Source of the DNA: an uncultured Eubacteriales bacterium
GTDB lineage: Bacteria; Bacillota; Clostridia; Oscillospirales; Acutalibacteraceae
Direction of reading: 5' to 3'
Assembly (NCBI GenBank): GCA_900321905.1
Contig: ONXZ01000035.1
Span: forward strand, 1-9,593
Length of the DNA stretch: 9,593 nt
Made by a program: the position numbers and the translations under genes. Shown piece after piece: positions 1 to 5,542 of the stretch (positions are counted from its first letter, which is position 1; each line of letters opens with the position of its first letter). The notes beneath the pieces are model-generated. The model worked only from the letters and a program-made list of their open reading frames with translations, was not told where the DNA came from and searched no databases.

Positions 1-83
1 CAATAGTTTATGTGAAAAAGATTTCGCAAACTTCGACACAATATCCCAGAAAAAGCAAAAAAGTTACAAATAAACCTTTATAA
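1..83 (+). CDS. rsmG: RsmG (GidB) 16S rRNA methyltransferase, C-terminal fragment
   Basis: Only the last 26 codons are present (reading frame from base 3, stop TAA at 81-83). The encoded end contains KKIS, then TQYPR, then a basic K-rich stretch ending NKPL. This resembles the basic C-terminal tail of Gram-positive RsmG proteins, which carry a KYPR-x-xG-xP-xKxPL type ending. RsmG methylates the N7 of a guanine in the 530 loop of 16S rRNA. In Firmicutes it normally sits directly upstream of noc–soj–parB near the replication origin, which is exactly the position here. The assignment rests on this short tail and on synteny. A competing frame ending at 71-73 is also open but has no recognisable ending. 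Confidence 0.7.
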   Translation, partial: IVYVKKISQTSTQYPRKSKKVTNKPL

Positions 84-108
84 CGATAGATGATTCAGTC
101 GAAAAAAG

Positions 109-143
109 AGGATTTCTCACGATGAGAAATCCTTTATTTTTTT
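109..143. terminator. Perfect-stem intrinsic terminator between rsmG and noc
   Basis: An 11-bp perfect stem (109-119 pairs with 123-133) closes on a CGA loop and is followed by a T-rich tract at 134-143. It terminates the rsmG transcript in the + direction. An A-run at 102-107 on the other side would give a T-tract on the minus strand, so it could act in both directions. Noc therefore probably has its own promoter between here and its ribosome binding site. Confidence 0.9.
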
Positions 144-161
144 GAATGTTTATGTTAATAT
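133..161 (+). promoter_or_regulatory. Possible noc promoter (weak)
   Basis: TTTATT (133-138) and TAATAT (156-161) are separated by 17 bases, and the -10 is preceded by TG-N (153-155), as in an extended -10 promoter. The -35 overlaps the terminator T-tract. Transcription would begin almost at the AAGGAGG ribosome binding site, giving a very short leader. This is the best candidate in the gap but is only a weak match. Confidence 0.3.
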
Positions 162-185
162 GTATCTGTAAGGAGGTTGTCCCCT

Positions 186-1004
186 TTGAATGATATAAAA
201 TACATAAAGACGGAAAGACTGCTCCCCAACCCATACCAGCCGCGCCATAAGTTTGCAAGCGACGAAATGCTCTCGCTCGCCGACTCCATTAAAGAAAACG
301 GCATACTTCAACCGCTTCTTATCAGGCGCATAAACAACTCTGACTACTTTGAAATTGTGGCAGGCGAACGCAGACTGCGCGCGGCTATACTTGCAGGCGT
401 GGAAGTGGTACCGTGTATGGAACTTGACTGTGACTACGAACAGAGCGCAGTGTTGTCTATACTTGAGAATGTCCAGCGTAGCGACCTGAGTTTTTTTGAG
501 GAAGCCGCAGCAATAGGTCAACTGATTGAGCATTTTGGAATGACGCAGACAGATGTTGCAAAAAAATTGTCGAAAAGCCAGTCTGCACTGTCAAATAAAC
601 TGCGACTGCTCAAATTGCCTGTAGATGTGCGCTATTTTATAGAAAAAGAAGGTCTGACCGAGCGACATGCAAGAGCGCTGCTGCGCCTTGAGAACGAAAA
701 AGACATATGGACAGTCCTCAATACAGTAAAAGAAAAAGGACTAAATGTCGAAAAAACAGAGATTCTGATAGATTCGATGTGCCATAAGGAAGAAAAACCT
801 AAGAAAACCATCATCAGAGCATTTAAAGATGTCAGAATCTTTGTAAATACATTTAATAAAGCGATTGACACAATGAAGGCTTCGGGTATTGAAGCCGTAT
901 CTGAACAGAACGAAACAGACGAATATATAGAGTTAAAGGTAAAAATACCGAAAAGAAACATGAATGAACCCACACTGAGGGTGCTCAAATCTACTTCGGC
1001 TTAA
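186..1004 (+). CDS. noc: Noc, nucleoid occlusion protein (ParB paralogue)
   Basis: This ParB/Noc-family CTP-dependent DNA-binding protein couples chromosome position to division-site selection. I start it at TTG 186 because AAGGAGG (170-176) lies 9 bases upstream; an in-frame TTG at 177 would abut that site. The protein is 272 aa. Visible motifs are NPYQPR (about 15-20), the CTP-binding GERRLR (60-65), ENVQRSDL (94-101), a helix-turn-helix around 117-144, and TERHARALL (158-166). In Spo0J the corresponding motif is typically SAGHARALL, as in the second paralogue downstream; the ERHARAL form is typical of Noc. The position between rsmG and soj also fits noc. With this start the ParB fold begins almost at residue 1, leaving no room for the N-terminal amphipathic membrane-targeting helix of Bacillus Noc. 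It is separated from soj by hairpins and its own promoter, so it is probably a separate transcript. A second ParB-type protein is the alternative reading. Confidence 0.85.
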   Translation: MNDIKYIKTERLLPNPYQPRHKFASDEMLSLADSIKENGILQPLLIRRINNSDYFEIVAGERRLRAAILAGVEVVPCMELDCDYEQSAVLSILENVQRSDLSFFEEAAAIGQLIEHFGMTQTDVAKKLSKSQSALSNKLRLLKLPVDVRYFIEKEGLTERHARALLRLENEKDIWTVLNTVKEKGLNVEKTEILIDSMCHKEEKPKKTIIRAFKDVRIFVNTFNKAIDTMKASGIEAVSEQNETDEYIELKVKIPKRNMNEPTLRVLKSTSA

Positions 1005-1022
1005 AACGGGCAACCGTTTTAA
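1001..1022 (+). terminator. Hairpin overlapping the noc stop codon
   Basis: A 9-bp perfect stem (1001-1009 with 1014-1022) closes on GCAA, a GNRA tetraloop. The stem contains the noc TAA (1002-1004). Downstream is T/C-rich (TATTCTCCTCTTTTC), not a clean U-tract, so termination is plausible but not certain. It may instead stabilise the noc 3' end. Confidence 0.5.
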
Positions 1023-1048
1023 ACATATTCTCCTCTTTTCATCACGTG

Positions 1049-1076
1049 GAGCAGGCGGACGAAAGTCCGCCTGCTC
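1049..1076 (+). terminator. GC-rich GAAA-tetraloop hairpin after noc
   Basis: A perfect 12-bp stem (GAGCAGGCGGAC, 1049-1060, with 1065-1076) closes on GAAA, a second GNRA loop. It is extended by G·T, T·G and G-C pairs at 1046-1048/1077-1079. It is very stable but has no U-tract after it. It lies between the noc stop and the first parS site. It may be a transcription or RNA-end barrier insulating soj from noc read-through. Confidence 0.45.
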
Positions 1077-1090
1077 TGCATTTGTGTATA

Positions 1091-1106
1091 TGTTTCACGT
1101 GAAACT
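1091..1106. promoter_or_regulatory. parS site 1
   Basis: TGTTTCACGTGAAACt matches 15 of 16 positions of the Bacillus-type parS consensus and contains the complete 14-bp palindrome GTTTCACGTGAAAC (1092-1105). It is the loading site for ParB/Spo0J encoded downstream. It lies in the noc–soj gap, upstream of the soj promoter. Confidence 0.95.
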
Positions 1107-1132
1107 CTACAACGGACACTTTAATCCAAAAA

Positions 1133-1148
1133 TGTTTCACGTGAAACG
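1133..1148. promoter_or_regulatory. parS site 2
   Basis: TGTTTCACGTGAAACg carries the same perfect 14-bp palindrome as site 1 and sits exactly 42 bp from it, close to four helical turns. It ends 2 bp before the -35 box of the soj promoter, so ParB bound or spreading here could affect soj–parB transcription. Confidence 0.95.
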
Positions 1149-1150
1149 TC

Positions 1151-1179
1151 TTGATTAATATATAATAATATAGTATAAT
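1151..1179 (+). promoter_or_regulatory. soj–parB sigma-A-type promoter
   Basis: TTGATT (1151-1156) and a consensus TATAAT (1174-1179) are separated by 17 bp in a very AT-rich spacer. The expected start is about 1186, giving a leader of about 22 bases to the soj ATG with an AAAGAGG ribosome binding site at 1194-1200. The promoter directly abuts parS site 2. Confidence 0.8.
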
Positions 1180-1207
1180 GAACATATCTTATTAAAGAGG
1201 TGCAAAA

Positions 1208-1972
1208 ATGGGAAAAACTGTTGCAATCTTCAATCAAAAAGGCGGTGTGGGCAAAACTACCACCTGCGTAAATATGGCAGCCGCGCTTGGCGCTAAGGGT
1301 AAAAAAACACTACTTGTAGATGTTGACCCTCAGGGAAACTCAACATCGGGTGTAGGAATTGATAAAAGTGACGTTGAATATTCGACCTACGACATACTTA
1401 TCAACAGTGTTTCTGCCAGAGCGATTATGGTGGAAACTGCGTTTAAAAACCTTTGGGTGCTGCCTTCTAATATGAATCTTGCAGGTGCAGAACTTGAACT
1501 TGCAGAACTTGACGGCAGAAACAAGGCGCTCAAAAAGGCTCTTGCAACTCTTGTTATGGAGTTCGATTATATAATCATCGACTGTCCGCCGAGCCTGGGA
1601 CTTCTTTCTATCAACGCGCTTGTTGCCGCTGACACGCTTATAGTGCCGCTTCAGTGCGAGTATTATGCGCTTGAAGGACTTTCGCAACTTGTCAGCACGG
1701 TCAGAACTATAAAACAGCACTATAACGAGCATCTTGAACTTGAGGGCGTGCTGTTCACAATGTATGACAGCCGCTTAAAACTTACGCAGCAGGTTATTGA
1801 CGAAGTCAACAAGTACTTCCCGAACAAAGCGTATAAAACTATGATACCTCGCAGCGTTAAGATTGCAGAGGCGCCGTCTTTTGGCGAGCCGGTTATCTAC
1901 TACGAAAAGTATTCAAAACCCTCATTTGCATACAAAAAATTTGCAGACGAATTCTTAAAAGCAAATAGGTGA
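1208..1972 (+). CDS. soj: Soj, ParA-family chromosome-partitioning ATPase
   Basis: This 254-aa Walker-type ATPase dimerises on ATP, binds DNA non-specifically and is stimulated by ParB N-termini. In Bacillus it also controls DnaA. The sequence shows the deviant Walker A motif KGGVGKTT (11-18), the A' motif DVDPQGN (38-44, catalytic Asp40), and Walker B YIIIDCPPS (121-129, Asp125). Gly12, Lys16 and Asp40 fall at the same numbers as in B. subtilis Soj. The DNA-binding arginines described there correspond to Arg189 and Lys218, the latter a conservative change. The length is normal for the family. The ATG at 1208 follows AAAGAGG by 7 bases. It forms an operon with parB (107-bp gap) behind the promoter at 1151-1179 and two parS sites. 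The gap to parB contains no convincing gene; a 14-codon frame beginning at 1973 is too short to support. Confidence 0.95.
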   Translation: MGKTVAIFNQKGGVGKTTTCVNMAAALGAKGKKTLLVDVDPQGNSTSGVGIDKSDVEYSTYDILINSVSARAIMVETAFKNLWVLPSNMNLAGAELELAELDGRNKALKKALATLVMEFDYIIIDCPPSLGLLSINALVAADTLIVPLQCEYYALEGLSQLVSTVRTIKQHYNEHLELEGVLFTMYDSRLKLTQQVIDEVNKYFPNKAYKTMIPRSVKIAEAPSFGEPVIYYEKYSKPSFAYKKFADEFLKANR

Positions 1973-2079
1973 ATGTATGAGGCTCGGAGGCATAATAGTG
2001 AGCGCAAGCATTCCTGAAAAGCACGAAACAAAAACAGACTATCAAATAAAAATTAACGATAACGACAGAGGAGGAACAA

Positions 2080-2925
2080 ATGGCTAAAAAGAACGGTCTT
2101 GGCAAGGGTCTTGGCGCGTTAATGCTTGAAAACAGCGTTGACGACACGCTTTCAACAAGCACCCTGCCGATTAACGACATTATTCCAAACAAGGACCAGC
2201 CGCGTAAGACATTTGACGAGGCTGCGCTTGAAGAACTTGCAGAGTCAATCAGGCTTCACGGCGTGCTTCAGCCGCTGCTTGTAAGACCGCTGACAACAGG
2301 CGGATATCAACTTGTGGCAGGTGAGCGCCGCTGGCGTGCTTCGCGCATGGCGGAACTCAAAGAAGTGCCTGTAATCGTCAAAGAACTTGACGACACCGAG
2401 GCAATGCAAATTGCAATTATTGAGAACTTACAGCGCGAGGATTTGAACCCCATTGAAGAAGCGGAGGGTTTGCAGGCGCTCATTGACAAATGCGGCTTCA
2501 CTCAGGAGGAGGCTGCGGCGTCAGTCGGCAAGTCGCGACCTGCGATTACCAACTCGCTTCGACTTCTCAGGCTGCCTGTAAATGTGCGCGAAATGACTAA
2601 AAACGGGGAAATCAGCGCAGGTCACGCACGCGCTCTGCTTGCATTTGATAGCGAAGCGCTTATTCAGGAGGTTGCAGACCAGATTGTTTCAAAGAAACTT
2701 ACTGTCCGCGACGTTGAAAAACTGGCTAAACGCCCTGCTGCCAAGGCTTCACAGCGCTCGGCAAAGCGCCGCGACAGTTTTTATGACGAGGTTGAACTCG
2801 CACTCTCTGAAGCGCTCGGCACGAAAGTTCGCGTCAACAACGGCAGAAACAAGGGTACGCTTGAAATTGAGTTTTATACCCTTGATGATTTGAAAAATAT
2901 TGCAAACGCTATTTATAAGGATTAA
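2080..2925 (+). CDS. parB: ParB / Spo0J, parS-binding partition protein
   Basis: This 281-aa CTP-dependent DNA clamp loads at parS, spreads, recruits SMC and stimulates Soj. The N-terminus KKNGLGKGLGALM (3-15) is the basic peptide that activates ParA in this family. It is followed by NKDQPRKTF (37-45), the CTP-binding GERRWR (81-86), ENLQREDL (115-122), a helix-turn-helix at about 139-165, and SAGHARALL (179-187), the Spo0J form of the motif. A linker rich in Lys/Arg/Ala (about 217-231) leads to a C-terminal dimerisation domain (235-281). The start is supported by GAGGAGG about 6 bases upstream of ATG 2080. It follows soj in the same operon, and its target sites are in this window. It is a paralogue of Noc upstream, sharing the core but differing in the HARAL flank and N-terminus. 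A solo structured repeat begins 8 bp after its stop. Confidence 0.95.
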   Translation: MAKKNGLGKGLGALMLENSVDDTLSTSTLPINDIIPNKDQPRKTFDEAALEELAESIRLHGVLQPLLVRPLTTGGYQLVAGERRWRASRMAELKEVPVIVKELDDTEAMQIAIIENLQREDLNPIEEAEGLQALIDKCGFTQEEAAASVGKSRPAITNSLRLLRLPVNVREMTKNGEISAGHARALLAFDSEALIQEVADQIVSKKLTVRDVEKLAKRPAAKASQRSAKRRDSFYDEVELALSEALGTKVRVNNGRNKGTLEIEFYTLDDLKNIANAIYKD

Positions 2926-2932
2926 TAATGTT

Positions 2933-2986
2933 ACAATCCCTCCGTCACGCCTTGCGGCGAGACACCTCTCTTTGCACAAGGGAGGC
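2933..2986 (+). repeat. Structured interspersed repeat, family 1, solo copy A
   Basis: This runs from ACAATCCCTCCGTCA to AAGGGAGGC and holds two hairpins. The inner one pairs 2944-2951 with 2956-2963 (GTCaCGCC/GGCGaGAC). The outer-end one pairs CCTCTCTT with AAGGGAGG. Its ends match copies B and C at 5091-5143 and 5488-5536. It lies between parB and serS and has no gene of its own. Confidence 0.85.
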
Positions 2987-3008
2987 AAAAGGGTGAAAGG
3001 AGTTATAT

Positions 3009-4295
3009 ATGCTTGATATTAAATTTGTAAGGGAAAACCCTGAACTTGTTAAAGAGAACATCAAAAAGAAATTCCAGGAACATAAACTCGGCTACGTTGA
3101 TGAAGTTATTGCGCTTGACGAGGAGCGCAGAGCGACTATTGTCAGAGCGGACGAACTGCGCGCAAACCGCAACAAGATTTCTAAGGAAATCGGCGTGCTT
3201 ATGTCGCAGGGCAAGCGCGAGGAGGGTATGGCTCTCAAAGAGCAGGTAACCGCACAGGCAAAGGAACTTGACGAACTCGGCAAAAAGGAAACCGAACTCA
3301 CTGAAAAGGTGACAAAACTGATGATGTCGATACCGAACATCATTGACGACAGCGTGCCGATTGGCAAGGACGACAGCGAAAATGTCGAGGTTCAGAAGTA
3401 CGGCGAGCCGGTAGTACCTGACTGGGAAATCCCGTACCACACCGATATTATGGAAACTTTTGACGGCATAGATATGGACGCCGCAGGACGCGTAGCCGGC
3501 AACGGATTTTACTATCTTATGGGCGATATTGCACGCCTTCACAGCGCCGTTATCAGTTACGCGCGCGACTTTATGATTGACCGCGGTTTCACCTATGTTG
3601 TGCCACCGTTTATGATTCGCTCAAACGTTGTTACCGGCGTTATGAGTTTTGAGGAAATGGACGCGATGATGTACAAGATTGAGGGCGAGGACCTTTATCT
3701 TATCGGCACGTCGGAACATTCGATGATAGGCAAGTTTATCGACACTATCACACCTGAGGAGAAACTGCCGCTCACGCTGACTTCGTACAGTCCGTGCTTC
3801 CGCAAGGAAAAAGGCGCGCACGGCATTGAGGAGCGCGGTGTTTACCGTATTCACCAGTTTGAAAAGCAGGAAATGGTTGTTGTCTGCAAACCGGAGGAAT
3901 CAAGATATTGGTTTGACCAGTTGTGGCAGAACACCGTTGACCTGTTCAGAAGCCTTGATATCCCTGTAAGAACCCTTGAGTGCTGCTCGGGCGACCTTGC
4001 TGACCTCAAAGTTAAGAGCGTGGACGTTGAAGCGTGGTCACCAAGACAGAAAAAATACTTTGAAGTCGGCTCTTGCTCCAACCTCACAGACGCTCAGGCG
4101 CGCAGGTTGAAAATCAGAGTTAAGGGCGAAAACGGCAACTACCTTGCCCACACACTCAACAACACGGTTGTTGCGCCGCCGAGAATGTTAATCGCATTCC
4201 TTGAAAACAACCTCAATGCAGACGGCACAGTTTCAATTCCCGAAGCGCTGCGTATGTATATGGGCGGCAAGGACAAAATTGTACCGACGAAATAA
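3009..4295 (+). CDS. serS: Seryl-tRNA synthetase with divergent motif 2 and 3
   Basis: This class II synthetase charges tRNA-Ser with serine; its 428 aa are the usual length. Residues 1-110 form the tRNA-binding helical arm, beginning MLDIKFVRENPELV, with charged heptad-like coiled coil to about 105. Motif 1 lies around 172-203, the TSE of the active site is at 234-236, motif 2 is FRKEKGAHGIEERG (264-277) followed by RIHQFEKQEM (280-289), and VGSCSNLTDAQARR is at 353-366. Motif 3 is TLNNTVVAPPR (382-392) followed by ENN (399-401). In standard bacterial SerRS, motif 2 reads FRSEAGSAGRDTRG and motif 3 reads LNGSGLAVGR, so both are unusual here. The Arg residues and overall order are kept, and it should be active. 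AAAGGAG lies 6 bases before ATG 3009. It may be read with parB through the repeat, since no separate promoter is evident. Confidence 0.93.
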   Translation: MLDIKFVRENPELVKENIKKKFQEHKLGYVDEVIALDEERRATIVRADELRANRNKISKEIGVLMSQGKREEGMALKEQVTAQAKELDELGKKETELTEKVTKLMMSIPNIIDDSVPIGKDDSENVEVQKYGEPVVPDWEIPYHTDIMETFDGIDMDAAGRVAGNGFYYLMGDIARLHSAVISYARDFMIDRGFTYVVPPFMIRSNVVTGVMSFEEMDAMMYKIEGEDLYLIGTSEHSMIGKFIDTITPEEKLPLTLTSYSPCFRKEKGAHGIEERGVYRIHQFEKQEMVVVCKPEESRYWFDQLWQNTVDLFRSLDIPVRTLECCSGDLADLKVKSVDVEAWSPRQKKYFEVGSCSNLTDAQARRLKIRVKGENGNYLAHTLNNTVVAPPRMLIAFLENNLNADGTVSIPEALRMYMGGKDKIVPTK

Positions 4296-4375
4296 GCAAC
4301 CATTTTGCAAACAATACAATCAGTGGTAAAAATAGAATTTGTTGAATAAAAAGCGTGTTAGAAAGGAACACTACT

Positions 4376-5089
4376 TTGAAACGATATTTTAGTAAAATTA
4401 TTTCGTTAGTATTGTGCATCGCTTTGCTTTATTGCGTATCTTTTAACACATATGCACAAGGTAAAGTTGAAACAATAAAACTTGATAAAACAATGAAATA
4501 TACCTTTGATTGGGGAAATGATGATTTTCAGCATTGGTATAAGTTCACAGCGCCTATTACAGGTACTTATACAGCTACCACTTTTACAAAAGATGAATCG
4601 GTAAGGAATGACTCCGGTGCTATAAGTATTGAAATATTAAACTCGTCAGAAAACACGATTTCAAGGGGGCTTTGGAGTGGTTTGTCATTAAAAGCGACCG
4701 CCAAAGCAAAACTGACAAAAGGAAAAACATACTATATATATATTGAATTTTGGCAAAACCAAAAAATACCGATGTCAACAAACATAAAGCTAACTTCGTT
4801 AAATTTGAAAACGCCAAAATTCGGAAAAATAACAGCAGGCAAAAATCAGATTAAAGCATCGTGGAAAAAGATTAAAAACATCAACGGGTATCAAATTCAA
4901 TACGCAACGAACAGCAAATTTGGTAAAGGTAAAAGCATCACTGTAAAAAAAGATAAAACTATTCGGACAATAAAAAAATTAAAAAGAAATAAAAAGTATT
5001 ATGTGCGAATTCGTTGCTATAAAATAGTGAATAACAAAAAGTATTATTCTACGTGGAGCAAAGCAAAACCTGTGACAACAAAGAAATAA
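4376..5089 (+). CDS. Secreted protein with N-terminal beta-domain and C-terminal FnIII
   Basis: I start this at TTG 4376 because AAAGGA (4362-4367) precedes it by 8 bases and the product then begins with a classic signal peptide: MKRYFSK, a hydrophobic core to about residue 24, and a cleavage site near NTYA/QG (27). A GTG at 4355 is in frame but has no such site. The mature protein has two parts. Residues 30-150 look like a beta-sandwich of the pre-peptidase C-terminal type (DFQHWYKFTAPITGTYTATT, then KGKTYYIYIEF). Residues 153-237 form a fibronectin type III domain (SWKKI, GYQIQYATNSKF, KYYVRIRCYK). No catalytic motif or cell-wall sorting signal is seen, so a carbohydrate- or surface-binding role is only a guess. 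The gene is far more A/T-rich and lysine-rich than its neighbours, suggesting transfer. The 80 bp upstream hold no clear promoter or serS terminator. Confidence 0.75.
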   Translation: MKRYFSKIISLVLCIALLYCVSFNTYAQGKVETIKLDKTMKYTFDWGNDDFQHWYKFTAPITGTYTATTFTKDESVRNDSGAISIEILNSSENTISRGLWSGLSLKATAKAKLTKGKTYYIYIEFWQNQKIPMSTNIKLTSLNLKTPKFGKITAGKNQIKASWKKIKNINGYQIQYATNSKFGKGKSITVKKDKTIRTIKKLKRNKKYYVRIRCYKIVNNKKYYSTWSKAKPVTTKK

Positions 5090-5090
5090 A

Positions 5091-5143
5091 GCCTCCCTTG
5101 TGTAAAGGGAGGTGGCATTGCGCAGCAATGACGGAGGGATTGT
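5091..5143 (-). repeat. Structured repeat family 1, copy B (left end of DUF559 unit)
   Basis: This is the inverse orientation of copy A: GCCTCCCTTGTG at 5091 and GACGGAGGGATTGT ending at 5143. The hairpins are CCTCCCTT/AAGGGAGG and CATTGC/GCAATG with a GCA loop. The inner-hairpin sequence differs from A and C but still pairs. GGAGG at 5133-5137 acts as the ribosome binding site for the gene that starts at the next base. Confidence 0.9.
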
Positions 5144-5512
5144 GTGGACAGAAAACATAATAAAGCCCTTGTGCCCAACGCAAAAGCGCTACGCAAGAAT
5201 ATGACAAAAGAAGAACGTCATTTGTGGTATGATTTTTTAAAGTATTACCCTGTGCGTTTTTCACGTCAGAAAGTGCTTGGCAAGTATATTGTTGATTTTT
5301 ATTCTGCTTCGGCAAAATTGATTATTGAACTTGACGGATCGCAGCACTATGAAGAAGCGGAACAAAAATACGATAAGCAAAGAGATGATTATTTAAGGGA
5401 ATACGGATTGCAAATTATCCGTATTCCAAACAATGAGATTAACGAAAACTTTGATGGGGTTTGTGAGTATCTTGATAGCTTGATTAAACAATCCCTCAGT
5501 CAGCTTCGCTGA
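5144..5512 (+). CDS. DUF559 / Vsr-like endonuclease-domain protein
   Basis: This 122-aa protein has the DUF559 fold, related to the very-short-patch repair nuclease and the PD-(D/E)xK superfamily. It opens with NAKALRKNMTKEERHLW (12-28), the usual ARxLRxxxTxxE-LW start. Then come FSRQKVLGKYIVDFY (39-53, Asp51), IIELDGSQHYE (60-70, Glu62 and Asp64), DKQRDDYLREYGL (77-89) and IIRIPNNEI (91-99). The putative metal-binding residues are therefore present. DNA cleavage or nicking is expected from the family; the actual substrate is unknown. The GTG start is 6 bases after GGAGG, which belongs to repeat copy B. The last eight codons (KQSLSQLR) and the TGA lie inside repeat copy C, so the gene fits the inverted repeats exactly. 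Its base composition differs from the serS and yitT genes. A role in spreading or maintaining the repeat is speculative. Confidence 0.88.
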   Translation: MDRKHNKALVPNAKALRKNMTKEERHLWYDFLKYYPVRFSRQKVLGKYIVDFYSASAKLIIELDGSQHYEEAEQKYDKQRDDYLREYGLQIIRIPNNEINENFDGVCEYLDSLIKQSLSQLR

Positions 5513-5536
5513 CAGCTCCCTTTACACAAGGGAGCC
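5488..5536 (+). repeat. Structured repeat family 1, copy C (right end of DUF559 unit)
   Basis: This runs from ACAATCCCTCAGTCAGC to AAGGGAGCC, in the same orientation as copy A and inverse to B. The hairpins are GTCAGC/GCTGAC with loop TTC, and GCTCCCTT/AAGGGAGC. It overlaps the 3' end of the DUF559 gene, whose stop is at 5510-5512. Confidence 0.9.
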
Positions 5537-5542
5537 TTTTTT
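5515..5542 (+). terminator. Repeat-derived intrinsic terminator after the DUF559 gene
   Basis: An 8-bp perfect stem (GCTCCCTT 5515-5522 with 5528-5535) with loop TACAC is followed by TTTTTT at 5537-5542. The stem is the outer hairpin of repeat copy C, and the T-run overlaps the end of the convergent yitT gene. It protects yitT from read-through from the + strand. Confidence 0.85.

Larger units (their letters stand above)
5091..5536. mobile_element. Putative DUF559 repeat-bounded unit
   Basis: The 446-bp unit consists of copy B, one nuclease gene and copy C in opposite orientation. Outside both ends an AATAAA-like sequence is found (AAATAAA before 5091, and AATAAAAAA reading inward from the right). 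No transposase and no clear target duplication can be seen. Calling it mobile is inference from the inverted ends, the exact fit of gene to repeats, and the solo copy 2 kb away. Confidence 0.45.

Noticed and set aside
150..533. Minus-strand open frame across the noc 5' end
   Set aside because: It overlaps conserved ParB-domain codons, the noc ribosome binding site and the terminator region, and looks like a shadow frame.
1973..2017. Small frame (14 codons) overlapping the soj stop
   Set aside because: Too short, with no recognisable product and no ribosome binding site of its own beyond what soj would give.
2926..3008. T-box riboswitch upstream of serS
   Set aside because: The 83-bp gap is filled by the family 1 repeat. 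There is no T-box core motif, specifier stem or terminator/antiterminator pair.
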